Shown: positions 26,388-38,859, counted from the stretch's first letter. The stretch: 64,000 nucleotides of DNA from Candidatus Avedoeria danica (GCA_016703025.1 JADJCV010000004.1:496001-560000), one strand, 5' to 3'. Made by a program: numbers and translations. The notes: a model not told the origin generated them from the letters alone.

Positions 26388-26978
26388 CTACATCTCTTCG
26401 CGGTAGCTCAGGCCGTACTGCTTGCGCGCTTCGAGCACCGCCGCGCGCAGGATCTCCATGACGTTGTCGGGCTCGGTGACGTTCCGAAGGACGACCAAGG
26501 CATTGTCCGGGTCATGCGACTGGACGCGGATGTCGCCGATGTTGAACATGCGCTCGCCGATCGACTGGGTCTGGTCCAGGTCCTGAATCCGCACGTGCTC
26601 GATATCCGAGCGCATCCGGGTGAGCAGGCCGTGGCTGATCCGCAACCGTTGGCTCGTGATCGTGTAACGCGTCAACAGCGACAGGAACGGGCGACCCTGC
26701 CAGAGCACGCGCTCCTTGGCCGGATCGAGGTCGGCGGTGTCGTCGTCGCCGCCCGGTGACGCGGCTTCCATGAGCGCGTCGAACTCGGTCGCCATGCCGT
26801 CGCTGATCGCGCTGACCAGGCGATCGGCCGCGTCCGGCGGCAGGCCGGACAGGTCGACGCCGCTTTGGGCCACGGACTGCCAGATCCGGGCCTTGAGCCT
26901 CGACTGGACATCGCTTGGCGTCATCCCATCGCTCGGTGTCACCCTATCGCTCGGTGTCACCCCATCGCTCGGTGTCAT
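26388..26978 (-). CDS. Bacterial PH (bPH2/DUF304) domain protein with N-terminal TPSD repeats
   Basis: 196 aa. Residues 1-24 are four copies of a six-residue unit (MTPSDG, VTPSDR, VTPSDG, MTPSDV). A helical region with LPPDAADRLVSAISDGMA follows. From about residue 85 there is a bPH2-type domain: ERVLWQGRPFLSLLTRYTIT, QRLRISHGLLTRMRSDIEHV and QDLDQTQSIGERMFNIGDI. Such domains are usually membrane-associated, but no membrane helix is present here. ATG 26978 has AGGAG 7 nt upstream; the open frame continues to 27269 without family similarity. It is the last gene after rpmB. Confidence 0.85.
   Translation of the reverse strand: MTPSDGVTPSDRVTPSDGMTPSDVQSRLKARIWQSVAQSGVDLSGLPPDAADRLVSAISDGMATEFDALMEAASPGGDDDTADLDPAKERVLWQGRPFLSLLTRYTITSQRLRISHGLLTRMRSDIEHVRIQDLDQTQSIGERMFNIGDIRVQSHDPDNALVVLRNVTEPDNVMEILRAAVLEARKQYGLSYREEM
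26923..26978. repeat. 18-bp tandem repeat inside the PH-protein gene
   Basis: About three to four imperfect 18-bp units (core ATCGCTCGGTGTCACCC on the plus strand) encode the (M/V)TPSD(G/R/V) hexapeptide repeat at the very start of the protein. The copy number would vary in frame. Confidence 0.7.
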
Positions 26979-27040
26979 CGCGCGCTCCTGTCGATTCCGG
27001 CCACAGCTGCGTCGACCACGATCTGGATAGCGCCGAGCGG

Positions 27041-27280
27041 CTACATGACGTCGGCGAGCGTCCGGCCTTCGGCCTTGAGGGCCGCGGAAAGGCCCTTCTT
27101 GGAGATCGTGCGCAGCGCGCTGGCGGACACCTTCAGGTTCACGAACTTGCCGAGTTCCGGCACGTACAGCCGCCGGTTCTGGAGGTTGACGTTCCAGATC
27201 TTCTTCGTCCGCCGGTGCGAGAACGACACGTTCATGGCCGTGAACGGCCCCTTGCCCGTAACCTGACACTTGCGCGCCAT
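27041..27280 (-). CDS. rpmB: 50S ribosomal protein L28
   Basis: 79 aa, complete. Structural protein of the large ribosomal subunit. Recognised by MARKCQVTGKGP at the start (one Cys, not the zinc-binding form), NVSFSHRRTKKIW and RRLYVPELGKFVNLKVSASALRTI. GGAGG lies 6 nt before ATG 27280. It is separated from mogA by about 140 nt on the same strand. Confidence 0.96.
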   Translation of the reverse strand: MARKCQVTGKGPFTAMNVSFSHRRTKKIWNVNLQNRRLYVPELGKFVNLKVSASALRTISKKGLSAALKAEGRTLADVM

Positions 27281-27421
27281 GAGATCCTCCTTGCGCCGTC
27301 CGGCCGGTCGGCCGAATCGGCGTCGATCGTCGAGTCCAAGTCGTCGGCTTGTCGCCGCTCCGCCTTCACCGCCGCCGGACCGCGGATGCGCTCGGACACA
27401 TGCCCGAGCCATCGTGCGGCC

Positions 27422-27946
27422 TCAGCGGCCCATCTCCCACACCACGTGCTCGATCTCAGGCGAGATCAAGCGCTCGAACGCCAACCGCACCGCGTCCGGC
27501 GAGCCGGGCAGCGCGTACACCACCGCATCTCCGACCGTGCCCGCCGCCGCCCGCGAGAGCGTCGCCGCCGCTCCGACGCTCTCCCAGCTCAGCATCCGAA
27601 ACAGCTCTCCGAACCCGGGCATCACCTTGTCGAACCGTCGCAGCACGACGTCCGCCGTGTTGTCCCGCCGGCTGATCCCCGTCCCGCCGTTCACGACGAC
27701 GACCCGGCAACCCGCCGCCAAACATCCGTCGAGCGCCTGATCGATCGCCGCCGGATCGTCGCGGACCAGCACAGCGGCGCCCACGACATGACCTGCGGAC
27801 CGCACCGCCTCCGCCAACCACCGGCCGTTGACGTCCGTCGCGGCCGTCCGGCTGTCGCTGACCGTCACGAGGCCGATCGCGATGGCGGCCGAAGAGCGGT
27901 CAGCGCCCGTCCGACGGGCCGCGTCCCGGTGGGCAGCCGCGGTCAC
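27422..27946 (-). CDS. mogA: MogA/MoaB-type molybdopterin adenylyltransferase
   Basis: 174 aa. Adenylates molybdopterin before molybdate insertion in Moco synthesis. The MoCF fold is identified by IGLVTVSDSRTAATDVNGR, VVVNGGTGISRRDNTADVV (substrate loop GGTG, catalytic Asp) and VYALPGSPDAVRLAFERLI. GTG 27946 starts 10 nt after the rpmG stop, so the two are probably co-transcribed; there is little Shine-Dalgarno. MoaB and MogA cannot be separated with certainty by eye. It complements moaD and moaE at 16 kb. Confidence 0.88.
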   Translation of the reverse strand: MTAAAHRDAARRTGADRSSAAIAIGLVTVSDSRTAATDVNGRWLAEAVRSAGHVVGAAVLVRDDPAAIDQALDGCLAAGCRVVVVNGGTGISRRDNTADVVLRRFDKVMPGFGELFRMLSWESVGAAATLSRAAAGTVGDAVVYALPGSPDAVRLAFERLISPEIEHVVWEMGR

Positions 27947-27956
27947 GGACGGCGGA

Positions 27957-28124
27957 CTACTTCGCCTCGCGGAACAAGACGTGCTTGCGCACGACCGGAT
28001 CGTACTTCTTGATCTCCAGCCGGCCGGGATCGTTGCGGCGGTTCTTTTCCGAGACGTACGTGAACGCACTCTCGGTGGACCGCAGCTTGATCACCATCCG
28101 GACGTCTTTCTTTCTACCTGCCAT
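27957..28124 (-). CDS. rpmG: 50S ribosomal protein L33
   Basis: 55 aa, complete. Starts MAGRKKDVRMVIKLRSTE and contains FTYVSEKNRRNDPGRLEIKKYDP and VVRKHVLFREAK. It lacks the CxxC pairs of zinc-binding L33, so it is the C-minus form. AGGAG lies 8 nt before ATG 28124. First gene of the rpmG-mogA-rpmB-PH run. Confidence 0.95.
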   Translation of the reverse strand: MAGRKKDVRMVIKLRSTESAFTYVSEKNRRNDPGRLEIKKYDPVVRKHVLFREAK

Positions 28125-28187
28125 GAACGCACTCCTTCGGCGGACGACAAACGGCGATGATACGCGCGCGGCGGGCGGTTGTCACGT

Positions 28188-29630
28188 TTACGGGCAGCCG
28201 GCCTTGAACGTCACCGGGTTGAAGAGGGGGTTGTACGGCGCGTTGATGTTCGTCAGGCCGAGGTAGATCTTCGGCGGGTTCGCCGGACTGGGCGGGCGGT
28301 TCGGGGCGCTCGGCTGGCCGAACGAGCCGATGTCGGACGGGTTGGCCAGCGCGTTCTGGATGACGGCCGGCGGCACGCGGCCGTTCAGCGTCGGACAGAG
28401 GCGCGGCTCGAGCGGGCCGTACGGGCTGACGGTCGGCACGGCCGTGGGGGTCGGCGTGCGGACGACCTCGGTGGCCGTCAGGGCGTAGAGATCGCCCGAG
28501 ACGGTCTGCCGGCCGGTGCGCAGCTTGCCGCGACCGCCATACAGGATCGGCGTCTTGTGGACGGGGTCGTAGATCATCGAGGCCCCGATTCGGTCGCCGA
28601 GCGGTGTCTTCAAGTTGCGCCAGACGGGCGGCGTGACGCCAAGGTCCAGCGCCCAGACATCCGGGGCAGCCACGATCTCGCCCGTCGAGTGGATCGTCTT
28701 GATGTCGCCGCCATAGACCACCAGATGGTTGAGGTCGGCGTTGTATGCGGCCGTGTGCAGCGCGCGGCCGCTGGGCACCGACAGCGCGCCCGTGTTCACG
28801 AACGCGAGCTTCTGCCACTTCGAATTGACATAATCACTGGAGGTCATGTCCAGCGTCCAGACTTCGTTCGTGCCGTCGATCCGGTCGTACGTTCCGCCGA
28901 AGAGGAGGATTCGCTTCAGGCGGCTGTCGAACACCGCCGTCGCGCCGAACAGGCGCGGGCCGCTCGGGCCGCGCACCCAGCGCGGCGCACCGGTCAACGC
29001 GTCGAACTGCAGGAACAGCGTATCGTTGTACGGATCGTCGCACTCGATGCTGGCGGTCGGGAAGAAGATGCAGCGCTCGTTGCCGCCCTGCACGACCACG
29101 ACGTCGTTGTTGGGGTCGTACACCACCGCCGCCAGCACGCGGTGATCGAACGCGCCCTCGGGCTTGATCGCGCTCCACGTGTTGTTGACGAGGTCATGCA
29201 CCTGGAGCTGCTTGAACGGCGTCGCCACTGCGTCCGTGCCGCCGATCCAGTAGATCTTGCGATCGACGCCCTTGGCCCGGAACGCCCCGGCGGCACCCCA
29301 GAGCTCGGCGATCGCCCCGGCGGGCCGCAACCCGTTGTCCACCTTGGCGCCCGCCAGCGCCGCCGAGAGGTCGACGGCGTCCAACTGGTTGCGAACGTTG
29401 CCGTTCAGATCGAACCCGCCGTACAGATAGAGCTTCTTGGCGACGTTGTCATAGGCCGTGGCCCGGTGGAACAGCTTGGCGTTGATCGATGCGAACTTCT
29501 GCCAGGCGTAGACCGTGACGGGCTGTGCGGCGGCCCGCGACGGGCCAAGCGGCAGGATCAGCGCGGCCGTCAAAGCCAGCGCCGCGCACCGCGCCAGCGT
29601 GCGTCGTGTGCTCAACGTGGTGTGCAGCAT
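28188..29630 (-). CDS. Secreted kelch-repeat propeller protein
   Basis: 480 aa. Signal peptide in residues 1-35 (ALALTAALILPLGPSRAAAQ). Five to six kelch repeats follow, for example RATAYDNVAKKLYLYGGFD, AVFDSRLKRILLFGGTYD, AAYNADLNHLVVYGGDI and MIYDPVHKTPILYGGRG, making a galactose oxidase-like beta-propeller without the copper-site residues. After a Thr/Pro linker (RTPTPTAVPTVSP) the C-terminal 80 residues hold PPKIYLGLTNIN and NPLFNPVTFKAGCP; the IYLGL strand resembles the YLPLV-type tails of other secreted proteins here. AGGAGG precedes ATG 29630; the open frame upstream to 30056 is antisense to the next gene. Confidence 0.85.
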   Translation of the reverse strand: MLHTTLSTRRTLARCAALALTAALILPLGPSRAAAQPVTVYAWQKFASINAKLFHRATAYDNVAKKLYLYGGFDLNGNVRNQLDAVDLSAALAGAKVDNGLRPAGAIAELWGAAGAFRAKGVDRKIYWIGGTDAVATPFKQLQVHDLVNNTWSAIKPEGAFDHRVLAAVVYDPNNDVVVVQGGNERCIFFPTASIECDDPYNDTLFLQFDALTGAPRWVRGPSGPRLFGATAVFDSRLKRILLFGGTYDRIDGTNEVWTLDMTSSDYVNSKWQKLAFVNTGALSVPSGRALHTAAYNADLNHLVVYGGDIKTIHSTGEIVAAPDVWALDLGVTPPVWRNLKTPLGDRIGASMIYDPVHKTPILYGGRGKLRTGRQTVSGDLYALTATEVVRTPTPTAVPTVSPYGPLEPRLCPTLNGRVPPAVIQNALANPSDIGSFGQPSAPNRPPSPANPPKIYLGLTNINAPYNPLFNPVTFKAGCP

Positions 29631-29796
29631 GAGACCTCCTCGACCCGTACGACAGCCCTGCGCAGCATCGCGCGCGTCATTGTAGCCCGCACGACCGGCA
29701 CGGCCGGCGGGGCAACCGCTATAACGACGACCGGCGGCGAAGGATACGACGGCTTTGCGGGTTTCGCCCGGCGATCGACCGTTCGACGGCCACGAC

Positions 29797-30711
29797 TCAC
29801 GCGCCCGTTCGATCGAAGAGATCGACGGGATCGTCGAGATCTGCGCGATCGGCCTCAGCGGCCGGGTCGGCCGAATCGACCGTTGCCCCATTGTCGCCCG
29901 CAGGCTGCTCGCGCAGGAACCACAGCGGCTTGTACGGCCGCCAGCGGAGCCCGAACGACGAAGTGGCGAAATCGAGGAGGTGCGCCATCGCCTCCTCGGG
30001 CACGTCGGTGACGAGGATGCGGTCGACGTCCGCGGCGGCGATCGTCCCGGCGGCAACCATCGTATGGCGCATGTACGCCACCAGCGGCTGCCAGTAGTCG
30101 GCGCCCATTAGGACCACCGGGAAGCCGTGCATCTTGCCGGTCTGGATGAGCGTCGTGGCATCGAACAGCTCGTCGAGCGTGCCGAAGCCGCCCGGGAGGA
30201 TGACGAAGCCCATCGAGTACTTCAGGAGCATCACCTTGCGGATGAAGAAGTAGTCGAACTCGACGTCGACGTCGAGATAGGGGTTCGCGTCCTCTTCGTG
30301 CGGCAGCCGGATGCGGCTGCCCACCGACATGCCGCCGTTCTCGCGCGCGCCGCGGTTGGCAGCCTCCATGATCCCGGGCCCGCCGCCCGTCATCGTCACG
30401 AAGCCGGCACGCGCCAGTCGCGCGCCCATCTCGTGCGCGAGCACACAGTAGCGGTGCTCCTGTGGGAACCGCGCCGAGCCGAACACCGTCACGCACGGGC
30501 CGATGAAGTGAAACGTCCGAAACCCGCGCACGAACTCGGCCGCCATCCGGAAGAGCTCGCGCGTCTCGCGCCGCCGCGGTCGTGGGCCGCGAAGGAACTC
30601 GCCCTCGAACGCCGTGGCCGACCAGCCGTCCCACGGAGGTGCGTCGGCCGGTCGTCGGGCGGCGCCGGCCGTCGCCGCAGGCGGTGGATCAGGATCGATG
30701 TCGTTGGGCAT
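29797..30711 (-). CDS. LOG-family protein (TIGR00730-type nucleotide phosphoribohydrolase)
   Basis: 304 aa. LOG enzymes hydrolyse nucleoside 5'-monophosphates such as cytokinin ribotides or AMP/CMP. The diagnostic motifs are VTVFGSARFP, MTGGGPGIMEAANRGA and VILPGGFGTLDELFDA (PGGxGTxxE). About 70 Pro/Ala-rich residues precede the Rossmann core and an Asp/Ala-rich tail of about 35 follows. The length fits the longer 'TIGR00725/00730' bacterial group. ATG 30711 is divergent from gcvP. Confidence 0.9.
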   Translation of the reverse strand: MPNDIDPDPPPAATAGAARRPADAPPWDGWSATAFEGEFLRGPRPRRRETRELFRMAAEFVRGFRTFHFIGPCVTVFGSARFPQEHRYCVLAHEMGARLARAGFVTMTGGGPGIMEAANRGARENGGMSVGSRIRLPHEEDANPYLDVDVEFDYFFIRKVMLLKYSMGFVILPGGFGTLDELFDATTLIQTGKMHGFPVVLMGADYWQPLVAYMRHTMVAAGTIAAADVDRILVTDVPEEAMAHLLDFATSSFGLRWRPYKPLWFLREQPAGDNGATVDSADPAAEADRADLDDPVDLFDRTGA

Positions 30712-30866
30712 CCGTGCTCGTCCCGTTTGTTGTAGGCAAAGGTCGTGTGGGCCAGGCGATCCGGTGCGGACGCGCCGCGTCCCGGTCGTCCGCCTTTGGC
30801 CGCCGCCGCCGCCGAATGGTACCCTCACCGGGTTCGTCCGACCGAGCGATGAGGATGCAACCAGCC

Positions 30867-33836
<2,970 letters not shown>

Positions 33837-33914
33837 CCATCGCGGCGCTCGTCCGTCATCCGTTGGGTGGCGGCGCACCCCCCGTGCCGCCGAAACAAGC
33901 TCAAGGAGTGTGCG

Positions 33915-35237
33915 ATGTATCGTGCCCCGCACCATCGCTTCCTCGTCGCCGCCTGCATGGCGATCGTGTTGTCCGGTTTCGTCGCCCGATCCGCCCGGGC
34001 CGAGGTTTCGGCGTTCGAGATCACGGTCCTCAACCTCGTCAACCAGGACCGCGCCGCCCTTGGGCGCGCCGCCCTTGGGACGGACGTCCGTTTGTTCAAC
34101 GCGGCCGAGGGGCACACCGAGTGGATGTGCGCGAACCAGACGCTGTCGCACATCGGCGCCGGCGGTTCGAGCCCGGGCACACGCGCCACGGCCGCCGGCT
34201 ACGTCTGGAACGCGATCGGCGAGACGATCGCCCAAGGCTACGCCACGCCCCAGGATGTCGTGAACGGCTGGCGCGGTTCGTCCCCGCACTGGACGATCCT
34301 GATGAGCGCCACGTACCGCGACATCGGCGTGGCATACGTGGCGTGCACCGGGCAGACCCGCCGGCACTACTGGACGGCGATGGTCGCCAACAGCACGCGC
34401 TCGGCCACGCCCGTGAGCACGCCGACCACCGGCCCGACGCCGACCGTGACCCGCACCGCCACGCGCACCCCGACGCGCACCTCGACCGCCACGAGCGCCG
34501 GGCCGACGGCGACGATCCTTGTCGTGACCGCCACACCGTCCGCGACGCGCACCCGGACCGCGACGCCCGGCACGTCGTCGACGCCGACGCGTACCCCAAC
34601 GCGCACGCCCACACGCACCGCCACCTCGCCGTCCCAGCCGACGGCGACCCGGACACGCACGGCCACGCGGCCGCCGTCGACCGCCACGCCGTCACGCACA
34701 CCCACCCGGACCCCAACGCGTACGGCCACCGCCGTGTCGCTCGCCACCGCCACGCCGCCGCCGGCTGCCACCGCGATCGGTCCGACGGCGGCGGCGCCGG
34801 TCGGTGTGGCTGCCCTCATCGGCCGGGTCGTGCTCCAGGGCCGCCTGTCGCACGGGGGCACGACGATCTACGTCAACGGGGCGCCGCTGGCGATCACGTC
34901 CGACGACGGTTCGTTTGTCGTTCGGGGCCTCGCGCCGGGCTTCAAGACCGTCCGGGCGCAGCGCTTCGGGTACCTGGATGCGGCCGCGCAGACCCCGCTC
35001 GTGGGCGGTCAGTGGACCGTGCTCGGTTCGGCGAAGCTCCTCAGCGGCGACGTCCACGTCGACCATCGGGTGACGGCGCTCGATCAGCTCGTCGTCCAGC
35101 TGCGCTACGGCGCATGCATCGGCACGCCGGCATACGCCGTGCACATCGATCTCAACGGCAGCGGCTGCATCGACGCCGCTGACCTGGCGCTCGTCACGCA
35201 GAACGTGGGGCGGTTCGGGCCGACGGCCTGGCAGTAG
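33915..35237 (+). CDS. CAP-domain secreted protein with Thr-rich linker and dockerin-like C-terminus
   Basis: 440 aa. Signal peptide to about residue 32 (CMAIVLSGFVARSARA). A CAP/SCP (CAP superfamily, YkwD-like) domain spans about 35-160: VLNLVNQDRAALG, FNAAEGHTEWMC, SHIGAGGSSPGTR, GETIAQGY, WTILMSATYRDIGVAYV. A linker of about 130 residues with the pattern TPTRTPTRT follows (34418-34800). A carboxypeptidase-regulatory-like beta domain (GRVVLQGRLSHGG) comes next, and a final DLNGSGCIDAADLALV matches one calcium-binding loop of a type I dockerin. AGGAG precedes ATG 33915. Probably extracellular; substrate unknown. Confidence 0.85.
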   Translation: MYRAPHHRFLVAACMAIVLSGFVARSARAEVSAFEITVLNLVNQDRAALGRAALGTDVRLFNAAEGHTEWMCANQTLSHIGAGGSSPGTRATAAGYVWNAIGETIAQGYATPQDVVNGWRGSSPHWTILMSATYRDIGVAYVACTGQTRRHYWTAMVANSTRSATPVSTPTTGPTPTVTRTATRTPTRTSTATSAGPTATILVVTATPSATRTRTATPGTSSTPTRTPTRTPTRTATSPSQPTATRTRTATRPPSTATPSRTPTRTPTRTATAVSLATATPPPAATAIGPTAAAPVGVAALIGRVVLQGRLSHGGTTIYVNGAPLAITSDDGSFVVRGLAPGFKTVRAQRFGYLDAAAQTPLVGGQWTVLGSAKLLSGDVHVDHRVTALDQLVVQLRYGACIGTPAYAVHIDLNGSGCIDAADLALVTQNVGRFGPTAWQ

Positions 35238-35347
35238 CGCCGTCGCGGACGACATCGTGCGAACCGTGCGGAATTCGGATAAGCTTACGGCCGGATCCCT
35301 CGCCGAGCGGGCGGGGGCGCCGGCCGTCATGCTTGAAGGAGGCCCCA

Positions 35348-36997
35348 ATGGGCACTTGGACGATTCCCCGCGCGCTGCGCCACTGTGGCTACGTGCTCCT
35401 TGTCGGCGGGCCGCTCCTCGTCGCCTCGCCGGTCCGGGCCGATCAACCGGCCGCGCCGCTCCGCGAGAGCGATGTGGGTGCCGTGCTCGACACCGCCGAG
35501 CTGTCCGCGACCGAGGACGCCTGGGTGTCGAGCGCGCGCGCCGGTGACAACTTCGGCGGCGACAATCGGCTGTACATCGGCGAGCGTCCGGGCTACGGTG
35601 CGGCCCGATCGCTCGTCCAGTTCCGGATGGGCGATCTCGACAAGGCGCGCGCCGTGACCGCCGCCGAATTCGTGCTCGAGAACACGACGGGGGGGCCTTC
35701 GGGCGACCCGGCGCGCGATGTCCCGATCTTCCGCGTGGACGGCACGTGGGACGAGGGCGGCGTGAAGTGGAGCAACTTCCCGGGGACCAACGGTGATCGG
35801 CTGGCGACGGTGTCCGTCGGCGTCGGGTCCGGCGTTCATCGCTGGCGGTCCGACAAGGTGACCGACCTCGTCCGGCGCTGGCGCCTCCCGAAGTGGCAGA
35901 AGCAGTACCTGCCCAACCGCGGCCTGTTCATCCAGGGCTACGAGGCCGGCGGCTCGCACCGCGGCTTCGGATCGAGCGAGTCCGGCCAGAAACCCAAGCT
36001 GCGGCTCACGCACGAGCGCGATGAGAAGGCGCCGGTCGGGCGCCTGAAGGCCGTCCCGCGCTACTTCAACGCCAAGACCGCCGACGGCGCGACGGGCCAG
36101 TCCAAGATCAAGCTCAGTTGGGATTTCGACGACCCGGCGCCGGCCAGCGGCGTGGCGTTCTTCCGGCTGTACAGCCAGCGCAACAACCAGCCCCTCGTCC
36201 TCGAAGCGGACACCATCGAAGCCGACCATTTCGAGTTCAGGGGGGACAACGGCGTCGAGTACGCGCTCGTGATCAACGCCGTCGACCAGGCGGGCAACGT
36301 CGAGCCGCAGGAGCCCGCCGAGGCGCTGACGCTCGTCGACCACCAGGCGCCGCAGGTCGCGGCCCAGCCGCTGCCGCCCTTCAGCCGCGGCACGTTCAAC
36401 GTCATTATCGGCGGCGGCGACCTGCCGAACGGGCCGGGTCAGGTGAACGCCGGCATCCTGTGGTACGACATCGTCTACCGGCTGGACGGCGGCGCCTGGG
36501 CGCCGCTCGTGCTGCAGTCGACGTCCACCGCGGTCGCCGTGCCGGACCCGATCGACGGGGCGACATATGACTTCCACGTCCGCGCGTTCGACAAGGCCGA
36601 GAACGAGCAGCCGCTCAACCTCGGCGTCGTCCAGGCGACGACGACGATCGACCGCCGGCCGCCGGTCGTGACGTTCACGCCGGTGCAGGGGATCTCCAAC
36701 CCGCGCTTCAGCGTCCAGTGGGCGGGCGTCGATCCGCTGCCCGGCGCGAGCGGCGTGGCGCGCTACGACATCCAGTTCCGGATCGGCGGCGGCGTCTGGA
36801 CGGACTGGGTGACGGCCTCGACCGAAACGTCGCGCGTGTTCGAGGGCGCGTTCTCCAACGTCTACAGCTTCCGTGGCCGCGCTTCGGACAACGTCGGCAA
36901 CCAGGGGGTCTATCTGAGCGAGGCGCAGTTGTACGTCGGCGTGCTGGATCGTGCGACGCTGACGCACCAGATTCGGCTGCCGCTGCTGCGGCGCTAG
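35348..36997 (+). CDS. DNRLRE-domain secreted protein ending in an IRLPLLRR tail
   Basis: 549 aa. Signal peptide in the first 32 residues (YVLLVGGPLLVASPVRA). A DNRLRE-type domain spans about 45-215 (EDAWVSSARAGDNFGGDNRLYIG, RSLVQFRM, WDEGGVKWSNFPGT). Three Ig/fibronectin-like units follow (IKLSWDFDDPAPASGVAFFRLY, NAGILWYDIVYRLDGG, VARYDIQFRIGGGVWTDW). It ends in the strand IRLPLLRR at the last residues. GGAGG sits 5 nt before ATG 35348. No enzyme motif is seen; a surface-structure or adhesion role is an inference. Confidence 0.8.
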   Translation: MGTWTIPRALRHCGYVLLVGGPLLVASPVRADQPAAPLRESDVGAVLDTAELSATEDAWVSSARAGDNFGGDNRLYIGERPGYGAARSLVQFRMGDLDKARAVTAAEFVLENTTGGPSGDPARDVPIFRVDGTWDEGGVKWSNFPGTNGDRLATVSVGVGSGVHRWRSDKVTDLVRRWRLPKWQKQYLPNRGLFIQGYEAGGSHRGFGSSESGQKPKLRLTHERDEKAPVGRLKAVPRYFNAKTADGATGQSKIKLSWDFDDPAPASGVAFFRLYSQRNNQPLVLEADTIEADHFEFRGDNGVEYALVINAVDQAGNVEPQEPAEALTLVDHQAPQVAAQPLPPFSRGTFNVIIGGGDLPNGPGQVNAGILWYDIVYRLDGGAWAPLVLQSTSTAVAVPDPIDGATYDFHVRAFDKAENEQPLNLGVVQATTTIDRRPPVVTFTPVQGISNPRFSVQWAGVDPLPGASGVARYDIQFRIGGGVWTDWVTASTETSRVFEGAFSNVYSFRGRASDNVGNQGVYLSEAQLYVGVLDRATLTHQIRLPLLRR

Positions 36998-37115
36998 CAC
37001 ACCCCCACTGCAGAGTCTCCGGGTTCCACACGCTGGTGGCAACCCCAGGCATGTCCGGTGGCGGGGCACTCACCTGCGCGGGCATCATCGTCGCTCACCG
37101 CAAGGAGCACCGCTC

Positions 37116-38718
37116 ATGAGGGCAGCCCCGCACCGTACCCGCCAGGCGCTCGGCGCGGCCCTTGCCGCCGTGCTGTGCGTCGTCGCCGCCGGGACGATCG
37201 AGTCCGCGCGCGGCGCCGCGCGCGCGGCGGCCGACCCGCCGACGGTCTACGTCAACAGCACCGCGGACGGTCCGCCGACGCCCTGCAAGCCCGGGCGCCA
37301 CTGCTCGCTGCGCGACGCGATCGAGACCGTGGCCCAGACGGGCCGACCGGGCCGGATCGCGGCCCGATTCTGCGGCACGGGCGTGCCCGGTCCGTACTGC
37401 CTCGGCCAGGACGATCCGAACTACGTTCCGGCGGCGCGCGTCTGGCGAATCCCGCTGATCGAGCCCTACGGGTTCGACATCACGGGCACGCAGGTCACGA
37501 TCGACTTCTCCGTCGGCGTGCCGGACTGGCAGGCCGCGGCCGACAACGTCATCGAGCTCGACACCGGCCAGGGAGAGATCGATTGGGCGTTCGGCATCGA
37601 CGGCACCGGCCATGTGCTGCGCGGTCTCAACCTGCGCGGCGACGTCCAGACGGCGCAAGTGGTCCTCTACAACGGAGCGACCGGCGTGACGCTTCGACGG
37701 CCTGGCGTTCGCCGGCGTCGGCACCGTCGGCGAAGTGGGCGGCGACGCGATCCGGGTGCGCGACGAGAAGACGACCGGCAACCGGATCATCGGGACGCAG
37801 TGCGGCTGGTTCGGTCCGCCGAACACGGACGGTGCCGCGCGGCCGCCGGAGCCGGTCAGCGGCACGTGCGTCGAGGTGTCGCGCGGCGCCCACGACAACC
37901 AGATCGGCGAGCTCGGCGGCCCGCCCAATGTCTTCGCCGATGCCGCGATCGGCGTGCACGTCACCGGCCGGGGGACACGAGGCAACGAAGTCCGCAACGC
38001 GCGCGTCGACGGCAACGGCGTCGGGATCCGCGTGAGCGCCGATGCGCTCGAAACGCGGCTGGAGGGCAACACGATCGTCCGCAGCTCGGGCAACGGTGTC
38101 GAGGTCGTGGGCGCGTCCTGGAGCACGGCGATCGTCGGCAATCGGATCGGGATCGACGCGGGCGACGTGCCGGCCGAGAGCCCGCTGCCGAACGAAGGCT
38201 GGGGGATCGACATCGCCGCGCCGGCCAAGGGGAGCCGCATCGAGGACAACCTCGTCCAGGGCAACGGAGCGGGCGGCATCCGCGTCGCGGGCCGGACGGC
38301 CGAGCAGAACGCGCTGCTCCGCAACCGAATCACGGACCACGTGGGCGCCGCGATCGCGGTAGTGAACGGCGCGAACGGCGGCGTGGCACCGCCTGCGCTC
38401 AGCTGGGCCGGCGCGCGCATCGTCGGCCGAACGTGCTCGCAGTGCGATGTCCAGCTCTTCTCCGATCCGGCCGACGAAGCGGCCGCGCTCGAGGGCGCCG
38501 CCAAGGCCGACAACGGCGGCACCGTGATCTTTACGCCGGGTCCGGCGTTCCGCTTCCGGTTCATCACCGCCCTGGCCACCGATCCCGACGGCAACTCGTC
38601 CGCATTGAGCGCGCCGTTGGACACCGTGCCGGGGCCGACGCCGACGGCCACGTCGGTGGGGCCGGTGGTGCGCGGGCGGTTGTGGCTGCCGGTCGCGTGG
38701 CGAGGATGGCCGCGCTAA
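37116..38718 (+). pseudogene. CSLREA-type parallel beta-helix protein, one frameshift
   Basis: The N-terminal part (37116 to about 37690) has a signal peptide, then the CSLREA signature as HCSLRDAIETVAQTG near residue 65. The frame then changes: reading TTC GAC GGC CTG after dropping one base near 37693 restores FDGLAFAGVGTVGEVGGDAIRV, which continues openly to 38718. The second part is a right-handed beta-helix region (GNRIIG, GNEVRNARVDGNGVGIRV, GNTIVRSSGNGVEV, IVGNRIG, NLVQGNGAGGIRV). It ends with PGPTPTATS and the tail RLWLPVAWRGWPR. One extra C explains the break, so it is either a sequencing error or a recent mutation. Confidence 0.75.
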
Positions 38719-38755
38719 GCAGGGCAGTCGAACATCGCGCCGTCGCTCGGCCTAC

Positions 38756-38804
38756 GGCCCTCTCCCCCCGACCCCCTCCCCCAAGTCTGGGGGAGGGGGA
38801 GGAT
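38756..38804. repeat. Dispersed C/G-rich repeat, family C copy 1 (terminator-like)
   Basis: GGCCCTCTCCCCCCGAC followed by a 12-bp perfect stem CCCCCTCCCCCA / TGGGGGAGGGGG (38772-38783, 38788-38799) with a 4-nt loop. Almost identical to 58114-58165. It lies 38 nt after the beta-helix gene. Confidence 0.75.
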
Positions 38805-38824
38805 GGTTGGCGCTGGAACAAGAG

Positions 38825-38853
38825 TTGCGTGACAGAACGGATGTTCGTACACT
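38825..38853 (+). promoter_or_regulatory. Promoter for the radical SAM gene, apparently leaderless
   Basis: TTGCGT (38825-38830), 17-bp spacer, TACACT (38848-38853), ending 6 nt before ATG 38860. No ribosome site is present between the boxes and the start codon. Confidence 0.45.
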
Positions 38854-38859
38854 GAGACA

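Noticed and set aside
37116..38855. A single 579-aa protein in one frame
   Set aside because: After about 37690 it becomes Arg-rich; the beta-helix repeats and the LWLP tail are in the +1 frame.
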